From Stentor roeselii (taxonomy: Eukaryota > Ciliophora > Heterotrichea > Heterotrichida > Stentoridae): a stretch of 64,000 nt of DNA. Of the stretch, positions 1 to 9,414 are shown one piece after another. The DNA is taken from assembly GCA_006503475.1 (NCBI GenBank), contig RSEH01000220.1, positions 17,496 to 81,495 of the forward strand, in the 5' to 3' direction. The translations under genes were made by a program, and so were the position numbers. A model generated the notes under the pieces. It did no database searches. It had not been told where the DNA came from and worked only from the letters and a program-made list of their open reading frames with translations. Position 1 is the stretch's first letter. Every line of letters starts with the position of its first letter.

Positions 1-330
1 TCCATAATTAACTTGTTTACATTTGGGGATTTTTGTGGAGCATATTTGATTCATTTTTTAGGAATTCGTAGGAAGTGGGGTTGAATTGGAATGGCTTTGG
101 GTACAGCGGTTTCTTTTGCAGTGGGAATGGGATTGGATGGGTTTTAGGATTTGGAATGAATTTGGATTTGGAAAGAGGGGATTTGGATGTTTCAATATGG
201 TTGTTTTAGATGTGGTTATTTGTTTATGATATCAGAGATTAATGAAACTCCGGGATTAAGGTTTTATTAACAAAATAAAATTTATCTCCACTACTTAATT
301 CTTACTAATTTCACTTCTAAATCAATCAGA
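1..330. other. Non-coding, G/T-rich then A/C-rich
   Basis: No convincing gene is seen. Bases 1-265 are strongly G/T-rich on the plus strand and the composition flips to A/C-rich near 265. The first five bases are the reverse complement of ATGGA in an AT-rich context like other starts here, so a minus-strand gene may begin at base 5 and run off the window, but five bases cannot prove it. Confidence 0.5.
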
Positions 331-331
331 T

Positions 332-725
332 GATCATTAAATTAATCATTTCACACTTAATTAGAATAATATTAAAGTTATATCCACTTCTAAATTTTTT
401 AGAATGATCATAGAAGTAAAACTCACCTCTCAATAAATAGAATGATCATATAATTAATCCCTATCATCTTCTTTATAATATAAAGATCATTGAACGAAGC
501 TCTATCAACCTCTTTACAATATAAAAGCTAATTGAATTAAGCTCTACTTTTAATAATATAAAAGATCATTTAATGAAGCTCTACCTCTTATAATATAAAA
601 GATCATTTAATGAAGCTCTACCTCTTATAATATAAAAGCTAATTGAATTAAGTTCAACTCTTAATAAAATAACAGATCATTTAACGAAACTCTATCAACC
701 TCTTTAAACCATGATAGATCATGAA
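332..725. repeat. Degenerate ~37-bp tandem repeat
   Basis: Units recur with a 37-42 bp period. GATCAT cores sit at 332, 406, 444, 485, 564, 601, 675 and 717, and a variant core GCTAATTGAA replaces GATCATTTAA at about 527 and 638. Units starting at 555 and 592 are near-identical over 37 bp. Each unit has an AATATAAAA box, the core, and a GAAGCTCTACC-like tail. The left part (332-470) is more decayed. It ends about 40 bp before the stop codon of the next minus-strand gene. It does not code for protein. Confidence 0.85.
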
Positions 726-767
726 TGAAGTTAATTACTAACCTTGAAAAACGAATTTCTCAGCCTA

Positions 768-2768
768 TCAAACGAATTCAAAGTCAGGATTTGGCAAAAA
801 GTCATCACCAGCAAAAGTAAAAGAGCAGGTTTTTTCTCTAATCCAATCCTTAGCCTCTGGATGTTTTTTGATATGATCCCAGAACCTATCATTGCTGACA
901 ACAAATCCATTTTTCGTCTTGGCATACTGCAAACAATAACTATCATCATAGTCCATAGGAGGCGTTTTGATCAAGAAGCCCTGTGAGTCGATATCTTTCA
1001 ATATTTGCAAGCCGACAGGTATTTTATGTCCTTTCGCTCCACGAAACTTGAGCTCTTCAGCTCGATCTTCAAGTAAAAACTGTTCAGGGACCACGATTTT
1101 TACTTCAAACCCTTTCGAGCTGAAGTAGTTAAGCACAATTCTCAGTCCTTTACACGAAAAGTTCCCATTTCCATGCCTGACAGCGACATTCGGACCATCA
1201 ACAACGACAAGTTTCTTCACATTCTCATCAAAAGTAAGCCCAGAGAAGTCAAATCCGTGATTTGCACTTGAAAGTCCAAAGAATTCATCATCGTTATTTT
1301 CTTTTTCCTCTTCACTTTCGCAGTTTTCTAGTATTTCTTCAGCTAAGTCCTTGAAAGACTTCATGCGAATCACGATTTCTTCACTTTGCTGAGCTTGAAG
1401 GTTGTAAAAGTCCTTATGGCCGATGTAGAAGTAATGAAGAGGCAAAAAACCGATGATGCTTAAGTCTTCAGGAAGGAGAAGGTGACAGTTTGCTTTGAGG
1501 TCCTCAGGAATCATGCCAGCTGCCCTTGATAGTTCAGTTTTGAAGGAAGCACAAGCAAAAAAGTGCTTTCTGACAGATTTATAGGAAATCAGCCAGTAAA
1601 GGAAGATTAGAAGAGGACTCAACCAAGGAGATTCAGGGTGTTTGAAGTTCTGTAAAAGCTTTTGAATGAATTGAGAGAATAGATCTAATACTTGAGGAGT
1701 CTGACCTATTAGATGATCGAATATGCTAGGGTCGTGATTGAGCAGGTCTGGAAGAGCAGAGACTGAGTTTTGAGAGATGTGGACTGAAAAGATCCAGATT
1801 ACCACCATAGAAACCAGCAAGTTACCCGCATCATTTTTGCTTAAAAACACATCCATATGATCCGAGCAAAGTTTAAACAAAAACTGAAGATTTTCCGTAT
1901 TAACCCCAGTCAAGAAAATCCCTTGAATCCTAAGAAACGACAGACAAAAAGAAACATGCCAAACAGGCTGATTAGAAACTTTAGTCATCATCGAGTGTTT
2001 TTCCCACTTGCATCTCAATTCTTCATAAACAGCGACTAGCCTTTCCTTTGTGGCAGCAGGATTAGGAAGGCACAAAGAACGTGTAAACCAATAAACCGCT
2101 CCAAACAAATCACCAAGGGCTTGATGCACCACTACTTAAAGCTTACTTCCCAGCAACTCCTGACATCTTGGTGAAAACCCGAAGACTTTATTACTTCTCA
2201 TGTAAAACTCTTTCACTTCACTTAAAACTGACTTGTCTGCTTTAGACTTCTGCTTCAGGACCTCACCTAAAGACATGAAAAGTCTTCCAAAGAGCTTTCT
2301 CACGAAACTATCGTGAAAATGAGGATCTTTCAAAGGCTCCAGCACAGGCCAGGCCTGTTTGATGATCCCTGCAATGGCTTCTTTATTTTTCTGAATATTT
2401 TCCAGGTACGATGCGGAAAGTTGTGGTTTTGACCTTTTTTCTAATTTGCTTCGTCGTAGTTCTTTTTTTAATAACACCCAAAAACGCTCGTCTAGTTGTT
2501 TTGATTCGATTAACTCGAGACTGGAGGAGGTTGAAAATATTTCGCTTATGAGACTGATTAACTGCTTTTTAGGATTGGTAAAAGAAATATGCTGGTTGAG
2601 AACTGTCGCGAAGGACCCTTTGGCTTCGAGGACCTGGACCAGGTCTTTTTCTAATGATTTGAATTGTGAGTACTGAGACTGCTCTGGACTTTCAGAATTT
2701 TTTGACTCTTCAGGAACTGAGTTGTTTTTATAAAAGTGCTCGAGGACCTTTTTGTTTCGTATCGCCAT
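768..2768 (-). CDS. EST1/SMG5-7-like protein with C-terminal Zc3h12a-type ribonuclease domain
   Basis: Two minus-strand ORFs join through a 15-nt intron (2132-2146) into a 661-residue protein. The join rebuilds a continuous EST1-type helical segment: CQELLG followed by MVHQALGDL, then a segment resembling the SMG7/EST1 pattern around YW-TRSL--PNPAA. Residues ~513-661 form a Regnase/ZC3H12A-like NYN/PIN nuclease. VVVDGPNVAVRHG supplies D519 and N522, MDYDDSYC gives D603/D604, and VVSNDRFWD gives D622 and D626; these match the family's acidic metal-binding site. An acidic linker (ESEEEKENNDDE) precedes it. Family knowledge: EST1/SMG proteins act in nonsense-mediated decay or telomerase biology, and ZC3H12A domains cleave RNA. 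The likely role is endonucleolytic mRNA decay, analogous to SMG6, whose own nuclease is a different PIN type. The stop is TGA, directly followed by TAG. Confidence 0.8.
2132..2146 (-). other. 15-nt intron (EST1-like gene)
   Basis: Sense sequence GTAAGCTTTAAGTAG. It contains an in-frame TAA. Removal joins GGA-A to TG-GTG and restores an EST1-like segment. GTAA start, TAG end, A at position 10. Confidence 0.9.
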
Positions 2769-2902
2769 TTATTAGTAGCTACAATATAAAAGGAATAATT
2801 TATTGGAACTAGGACTCAGGATGACAATGATTTAATTTTCTTTGATTTTTTTGCATGAAATTTTCGGATTTTCTATGTTAAATAAAAGTTTGACTTAAAT
2901 AA

Positions 2903-5900
2903 ATGTTTGTTTATCTCAGCAAAAAAGTAACCGGTATCTAGATTGCTTTGCCTTCTGAAAGTTCAGAAATCAAAACATTGGCTTGGAACCAAACTGAAGG
3001 CTGGATCGCCTGTGGAGGCAAAGATGCTATGCTTAAGGTTATCAAGTTGGAACCGCCCACTATCACAGCACCCGGGGAAGCTCCCAAGTCGAACTTGTCT
3101 ATGAACCAGACACTTGAAGGTCATCATAGTAGCATTCGAATCCTTAGCTGGAATGAGCCATACCGAAAACTCTCCAGTTCAGACCTCGACGGTCTAATCA
3201 TAGTTTGGTTCCTACGTAAGGGTGCATGGGTAGAAGAGATGATAAACAACCGAAACAAGTCAACAGTATGCGACATGAAATGGAGCAGAGACGGTCAAAA
3301 GATCTGCATCGCCTACGAAGACGGTGCAGTAATCGTAGGAAGTGTTGAAGGCAACCACATCTGGGGTAAAGACCTTCCACATCCCCTGACCCACCTTGAA
3401 TGGTCTCCAGATTCAAGAATTCTTCTTTTCGCGAGTTCTCAAGGCGAGGTCTACATTTACGACGGTGCAGGAAACTTGTTGCGTCCAGTGCAGTTAAAAT
3501 GCATGAAAGACTACAAAGGCTCTAACAAGTCAGTGGCCTGCATGTCTTGGAACTCTCCTCACAAGATGTATTCAGCTGAAGACTCTGCATTTCCTTGTCT
3601 TTGCATCGCTTTTCAGAATGGAAGAGTGCAGCTTATGAAACATGAAAATGATGAGAGTCCTATTTTGATTGATACGGGAATGACTGTCAGTTGCACTGCT
3701 TGGAATAATACGGGAAAGATTCTTGCGGTCTCTGGGTCGTTGCCTACTGAAGGAGGAGTTGTTTTGTTTTATACGAACTCGGGAGTTCATATGAGGACTT
3801 TAGCAGTTCCTGACTCTGCTTATGTTAGTTCGGTTTCTTGGGAAGGGAATGGACTTAGGATTGCTTTGTCGGTCTCGAGTATTATTTACTGTGCTAATAT
3901 TAAACCGGATTATAATTGGGCTTATTTTAATGATAGCATTGTTTATGCGTATTTGAAACAGGATCGGAATGACTTTTGTGTCGTGTTTTGGAATGTGAAA
4001 ACTAATGAGAGGTATGTGAAGTATATTAAAAAACTCATGCATACTTGTGCTTTTGCTGATCATTCTTTACTTGTTACCAAATCGGAAGACTCAAACCAAC
4101 TGTGGACCTTAACCCTATGCAACTCAATCGGTTGTCCAGTAGACACAAAAAAGATAAACATCGAGCCTTTATTCGTCTCAATGAACAAAACCCACATAAT
4201 ACTAAGCAGTACCGACAGTATCTACGTCTGGCAATACCGTTCACAAGTATCCCGTCTTCTGTCACAAGACACATCAAAGCGTAAAATGGGCAGAGAGAAC
4301 GCGTTCAACATAGACGAGACTCCAGACCTAAACGCCTTATACGACTCAGAACGTTTTCAAAAGCCAAGCCGGAGCAGCCAAGACCCAGTCACATGCATCG
4401 TCGCTGGAGAAGGCTTTTTCCTTGTAGGTCGTTCTTCAGGAACCGTGAACAAATACACGATTCCTCACGTTGCCCTTGAATGTCGCTACAAACTGCCTTG
4501 CCGGCCACAGCTCATCGGCATCAACTGCAACTCAAGTAAAATCTCAGTCATCGACATCAACGGAGTCCTTTACTTTCACAGTCTCGAAGCCAAGGGCCAG
4601 GCAGGCTTTCGAGGAGAAAGTCTTGAAACTGTGAGAAAAGATGTTTGGGATATGAAGTGGAGCACTGATAACCCTGACCTTATCGTCATCATGGAAAAAA
4701 CACGGATGTTTGTTTTGCAGGGAAATGAATCGGAAGACCCTGTTATTTCTTCTGGGTACCTCTGTGAGTTTAAAGACCTGGAAATCAAAGCAGTGCTTCT
4801 TGATGAAATATTTAAAAATCCTGACTCGTTCTCAACACCTGATGAACTGATTCTTAGATTTGAAACTAGAAGTTTAAAAGACACAAGAGAAATGGTCAGC
4901 AAGTTAGATGTCAAAGAGGCTTTTTCACATGTCGAAAAAAATCCTTATCCGAAACTTTGGAGAATCGTTGCTGAAGCCGCTTTGGGAAAGTTGGAACTTG
5001 ATGTGGCTCAGAAGGCTTTTGTTAGAATTGATGATTATCAAGGACTGCTTTTTGTTAATAAGCTGAAAAAGTTGAATGATCCTCAGAAACAAAAGGCGGA
5101 AGTTGCTGTTTTTTTTAAGAATTATGATGAAGCTGAAGAGATTTATAAGAGTATTGATAGGAAAGATCTTGCTCTTGATATGCGTGTAAGGATTGGCGAC
5201 TGGGTCAGGGTTTTGCAGCTTATTGATCAGGGTGTTGGAAATGATGAACTTATTACTACTTCTTATAATTCGATTGGAGATCATTATGCGGAAAGGTTTA
5301 GGTGGAAAAAGGCAGCGAGTCATTATGCCTTGGCACAAAATATCCCTGCTATGGTTGAAAGCTACTTTCATGCTGAGGATTATGATAATTTGTTGAAAAT
5401 TGTTGAACAGTTACCTGAGGAAGACCCCTTGCTTGAAAGTATTGCTGAGAGGTTTCAGGCTGTTGGCATGTGTGACTATGCTGTTAAGGCTTATTTGAAG
5501 GTTAATAACGTGCGTGCTGCAATCGACTGTTGTGTCCTACTAAATCAATGGAATCAAGCAATCGAATTAGCTGAAAAAAACAACTTCGTTCAAATCGAAG
5601 CTCTCCTCTCCAGATATGCAAGTGTTTTAATAGAAGAAAACAAAACAATAGAAGCCATAATGCTCTACCGTAAAGCAAATAGAAACACTGAAGCAGCTAA
5701 AATTCTAAATAAAATCGCTCAAGATCTGGGAAAAACCCAAGCAAATCCTTTGACAATGAAAAAAATTTATGTGATGGCCGCTTTGGAAGTCGATTCTTAC
5801 AAAAAACGAGTAATTGAAGCTCAAATCACTGGAACAGGAAATACTGTCAGGACTCTTGACTCTTTAATCACCAGCGATATCAACACCATGTCTGATAAAA

Positions 5901-6451
5901 CATTGGACAACCCCTGGCGTGGGGCTGAAGCTTTTCATTTTTATCTTCTGACTCAGAGGCAGTTGTATGAAGGAGACTATGAATCAGCTCTTAGAACTTC
6001 TTTGAGACTTGCGGAATACGAGAATATTTTAGAGACTCGAGATATTTATTCGCTTATTGCTTTAAGTGCTTTTTTCTCTGGGTATTATAAGGAATGCTCG
6101 AAAGCTTTTGTTAAACTTGAAAATCTGCCTGGCCAGACTGATGAAGATCGAGGGCTTTATGAAGACTTGGCCGTTGCCATATTCGTGAAACACCCGCCAA
6201 GAGACCCAAAGCCAATAATAGTAAAATGTCCAGGTAAGAACTGTTCAAACTCAGTTCCCGACACAGTGACAAACTGTTCAGAGTGCGGTTCAAACTTCCC
6301 AGCATGCATAGTAAGTGGAAGACCAATAATGGAGAAGTCTTACGTGCAGTGCATGAACTGTAAGCATAAGGCAATCGAGACCGAGCTTCAAAGACTTCGT
6401 TTAAAGGCCTGTCCCCTTTGCCACTCAGTGATTAAACTTAGAAATAGGTAA
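2903..6451 (+). CDS. WDR35/IFT121: Intraflagellar transport protein 121 (IFT-A subunit)
   Basis: The first ATG is at 2903, and a 15-nt intron at 2927-2941 removes an in-frame TAG. The spliced N-terminus MFVYLSKKIALP corresponds to the MFFYLSKK start of animal WDR35, which decides both the start and the intron. The product is 1177 residues, close to the animal protein (~1180). The first ~540 residues form two WD40 beta-propellers, with family stretches such as SNLSMNQTLEGH, EEMINNRNKS and MRHENDQNP-like MKHENDESP. TPR-type helices follow to ~1080 (NAWRGAEA-like NPWRGAEAFHF, LAQRQLYEG-like). The tail has a Cys-rich zinc module (CPGKNC, CSEC, CMNC, CPLC). IFT121 is a core subunit of the IFT-A complex, which moves cargo along cilia. 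The next gene starts 13 nt downstream on the same strand. Confidence 0.97.
2927..2941 (+). other. 15-nt intron (IFT121 gene)
   Basis: GTAACCGGTATCTAG, with an in-frame TAG as its last codon. Removal gives the conserved WDR35 N-terminus. It lies 24 nt after the start codon, so exon 1 is only eight codons. Confidence 0.95.
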
Positions 6452-6464
6452 AAGTAATAAACTA

Positions 6465-6749
6465 ATGGAAAGCCAGCAAACCTGCTTCATTTGCCACTTA
6501 AAAGCCAAGAACCCAAAATCTCTATCAAAGCATATCCGAGAAAGCCACAAAGGCATAAAACATCTAAAATGTCCTTGCAACAAAATCTTCGACCGAAAGC
6601 AGAACTTCGAAGATCACTGCAATTCCAAGCATTTTTTAATGAAAAAGTTCAAATGTGAAAAAGGCTGCGAAAAAGAATTCATCACGACCAGTGCTCGTTT
6701 CGCTCATTACCGGAAAAACCATTTCCCTTCTCTTGTGAAAAAAGAATAA
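6465..6749 (+). CDS. Small C2H2 zinc-finger protein
   Basis: 94 residues. Three C2H2-like units are visible: CFICHLKAK...HIRESH, CPCNKIFDRKQNFEDHC...H (short Cys spacing) and CEKGCEKEFITT...HYRKNH. Almost nothing else is present, so the protein is essentially a three-finger nucleic-acid- or protein-binding module. It begins 13 nt after the IFT121 stop and ends in TAA three bases before the stop of the convergent SerRS gene, so the 3' UTRs must overlap. The target is unknown. Confidence 0.85.
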   Translation: MESQQTCFICHLKAKNPKSLSKHIRESHKGIKHLKCPCNKIFDRKQNFEDHCNSKHFLMKKFKCEKGCEKEFITTSARFAHYRKNHFPSLVKKE

Positions 6750-6752
6750 TAA

Positions 6753-8078
6753 TCAACGTTTCCATTTAAACTTATCGCAAGGGATCTCGTTAAAGTTTAG
6801 GTGATTTTCCAGGCATTTTGGAAGTTTTACTTTTCCGTCTTCCCAGCCGTATTCGAGCAGGTTCATTATTATTCGGGGCACGGCGCAGGCCGTGCCGTTT
6901 ACTGTGTGTTGATGAAGCTTCTCTAAACCACTTCGGTAGAATGAGTTTAAACGGATTGATTGGTAGTCGGTACAGTTGGAAGTGCTGGTCACTTCACCCC
7001 ACTCTTGTCTTGATGGTGTCCAGACTTCGATGTCGTATTTTCGGTATGCACTTGCACCTAGCTCCAGTGTTGGCATGTCTAAGACTCTGTATGATAGCCC
7101 CAGGTCTTCGAGTAACTCGATTTGAATGTCGAGCATTTCTTGGTGGATTTTTTCTGACTGTTGCTGTGAGCAGAATGCGAACATTTCAACCTTCGAAAAC
7201 TGATGCAACCTATAAAGTCCTTTCGACGAAACCCCCCTTCCAGCTTCCATTCGAAAGCAATGACTAAATCCAGCGAATTTAATCGGTAGTTGATCCTCAT
7301 TAACAACCTTATCACATCCAAGTCCCGCCAAAGGAATTTCCGAAGTTCCAACAAGACAAAGACCAGAGTTATCAACACAATAAAGCTGTTCAGCAGGGTC
7401 CCTCGGTCGAAAGCCGCAGGCTTTCGCCAATTCGACCTTGGCAAGATCAGGAGTGACAACAGGACTAAATCCTTTTTCAGAAATTTTCTTCATTGCCCAC
7501 TGAACAAGAGCAAGTTCAAGCAAGGCAGCTTCATTTTTAAGATACACAAATTTAGAGCCAGTGATTTTACTTGCTGAGTCAAAATCAAAAAGTCCGAGTT
7601 CTTTGCCGATTTCGAGATGGTCTTTTACGGAGCTTTTTGAAGGAAGTGCTGATTGCTTCAGTACTTGGGCAGAGGAACCCACTGGGGATGATGGGTGAGT
7701 CAAGTTTGGGATTTTTAAGGCTTCGGACATTAAAATTTCTTCTGTTTTTTGGATTTCACGTTCGAGGTCGTCTATTTGGATTTTGTAGTCTTTTCCTATC
7801 TTTCGGTGAAGTTCAACGTCTTTTGGAGAGTAGGGAGTTCTGTTTGGCGGTTACTCTTCTGTGTGAGTGTTTTTTAGCTTGCGTAACTTGTCTAGGTCGA
7901 ACATTTGTTTTTTGTAGTTTTCCCAGAGTTGAGTCACTTTAAAAGGGTTGCAGTCAGATCCTCGGTTGGAAGAGTTGTTTGTGATTAGGGCAAGGTTTTC
8001 TTTCAGGAATTTGAAGTCGTAACGAATTTCTCCGTATTTTAGAAGGGACGGCAGATGAAGTTTTGAAAACCAACGCAT
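6753..8078 (-). CDS. Seryl-tRNA synthetase, probably mitochondrial
   Basis: 436 residues after removing a 15-nt intron (7840-7854). It charges tRNA-Ser with serine. The first exon gives the N-terminal tRNA-binding helical arm (YDFKFLKENLALI, ENYKKQMFDLDKLRKLKN), continued after the splice by DVELHRKIGKDYK...LEREIQ and the linker IPNLTHPSSPVG. The class II core follows: motif 2 FRMEAGRGVSSKGLYRLHQF then KVEMF, and motif 3 with NGTACAVPRIIMNLLE. GTSEIPLAG is the serine-site TxE motif. The start MRWFSKLHLPSLLKYG is basic and lacks acidic residues, as in mitochondrial presequences, and the protein is compact and bacterial-like; targeting is an inference. It ends in TGA. The divergent PX gene starts only 7 nt upstream. 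Confidence 0.95.
7840..7854 (-). other. 15-nt intron (SerRS gene)
   Basis: Sense sequence GTAACCGCCAAACAG, with an in-frame TAA. Removal fuses the N-terminal coiled arm to the catalytic domain in one frame. A at position 10; CAG acceptor. Confidence 0.95.
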
Positions 8079-8085
8079 TATTATT

Positions 8086-9411
8086 ATGGAAAACGAACTC
8101 CTAGCCGCGACCCGAAAAGCGAAACAAAGCTTTTTAGTAGCAGAAATCGTTGACCTAAACTACAACCCAGACCTTTTTCTTGAGTTCTGCGAGAAAAAAA
8201 AGTCAAATAACATCGACGAATGGTCATTTGAAGAGCTAGAAATCTGTGTTAGCGAGTTCAAGAAATCCATAAAGTCCATAAATCCATCAACTGAAACTCC
8301 AAAAACCTCAACAAACCCAACAAAGCCCTCCTCAGAGCCACCTTCAAATAAATTCCTCTCAGACTGTGAAATATCAAATCTTCCTACAATAAAATGCCTT
8401 CGAAATGAGCTTGACTCTCACGTATCACTGAAGGTAATCGTCTGTAACCCAGAACTAGTAGATCCGGGTTTTTTATCCAGTAAGTATTTCGTTTATTTCG
8501 TCAACACCCTGCCTCCAAACTGGATAGTCCGGCGAAAAATAGAAGAATTTTTATGGCTTCGAGAAACTTTACTCGTTCTTTACCCAGGGACTTTCATTCC
8601 TTCTCTGCATAGGTCTTCGAAAACTCGTCCTGAAGATAAAGGACTTTACAAGCGGCAAGTCATGTTTTCTTCCTTTTTGAATAATATCCTTAGTTCTCCT
8701 TTGCTTAGGAATAGTGAATACGTCCTGGCTTTTCTTAAAGAAGAAGACTTGAAAAATATCGTTAAACATAGCAAAAGACTGCAAAAATCCAGAGATTTTT
8801 CAAGTGTTTCTTCTTATCAAGGCGAAGTGCAACTTGTTTATGCTGAGATGAATGAAAAGTATGAAGTTCTTTGTACTTATTTGACCAAATCGGAAAAAAC
8901 TCTTAATGAAATATTGGAAAGATTGAAAAAGTTAATCGCGGACTCGGTGATTTTGTCGGATTCTATTAAGGAATATGCTGAATTCGTTGGAAATTTAGCT
9001 GAAACTTATGAAATTGTTAAAAATAGACAGTCAAGACAGGTTTTTTTTGAAGTTAAACAGGCCTTGATTTGCTGGGCAGAGTTTTCTATGAAAAGTACAA
9101 AGTTTATTTATGAGGATATTAAACTTCCTTTGAATATTTTTAAACAAGAATTGGTTTCACTCAGAGAATTGGTGAAGGAAAGGGAAATTTTGATTACTTT
9201 GTATAGGAATAAGGAAAAGAGTAAAAATTTCAGGGATTTTTTTGCTTTTATTAATTTCAACTGTCTCTCAGAATCAGGGGTTACAATAAACAAATCAATA
9301 AAAATCCTAAAAGAAAAATTAGAAAATGGTTTTATTAAAAAGCAAAAAGAAACAGTCGAGTTTCATATGGTATGGGGAAACATGATGGCGAACTTAGCAA
9401 TTGTTAATTAA
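8086..9411 (+). CDS. PX-domain protein, sorting-nexin-like
   Basis: 441 residues. Residues ~110-220 form a PX phosphoinositide-binding domain: RRKIEEFLWLRE (equivalent of the RRYsdF motif), YPGTFIPSLH (PxxP region) and KRQVMFSSFLNNIL (basic/FL motif). Residues ~235-435 are long helices consistent with a BAR-like dimerisation region, as in SNX proteins. The first ~100 residues are a helical/low-complexity leader rich in Ser, Thr and Pro. The likely role is endosomal membrane sorting. The ATG at 8086 lies 7 nt from the divergent SerRS start. The TAA stop is three bases from the stop of the convergent next gene. Confidence 0.88.
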   Translation: MENELLAATRKAKQSFLVAEIVDLNYNPDLFLEFCEKKKSNNIDEWSFEELEICVSEFKKSIKSINPSTETPKTSTNPTKPSSEPPSNKFLSDCEISNLPTIKCLRNELDSHVSLKVIVCNPELVDPGFLSSKYFVYFVNTLPPNWIVRRKIEEFLWLRETLLVLYPGTFIPSLHRSSKTRPEDKGLYKRQVMFSSFLNNILSSPLLRNSEYVLAFLKEEDLKNIVKHSKRLQKSRDFSSVSSYQGEVQLVYAEMNEKYEVLCTYLTKSEKTLNEILERLKKLIADSVILSDSIKEYAEFVGNLAETYEIVKNRQSRQVFFEVKQALICWAEFSMKSTKFIYEDIKLPLNIFKQELVSLRELVKEREILITLYRNKEKSKNFRDFFAFINFNCLSESGVTINKSIKILKEKLENGFIKKQKETVEFHMVWGNMMANLAIVN

Positions 9412-9414
9412 AGT

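Noticed and set aside
1-5. Minus-strand gene starting at base 5
   Set aside because: Five bases with a start-like context are too little to annotate.
768-2768. Two separate genes or a frameshift in the EST1-like locus
   Set aside because: A perfect 15-nt intron with the shared consensus joins them in frame and restores the conserved EST1 helix.
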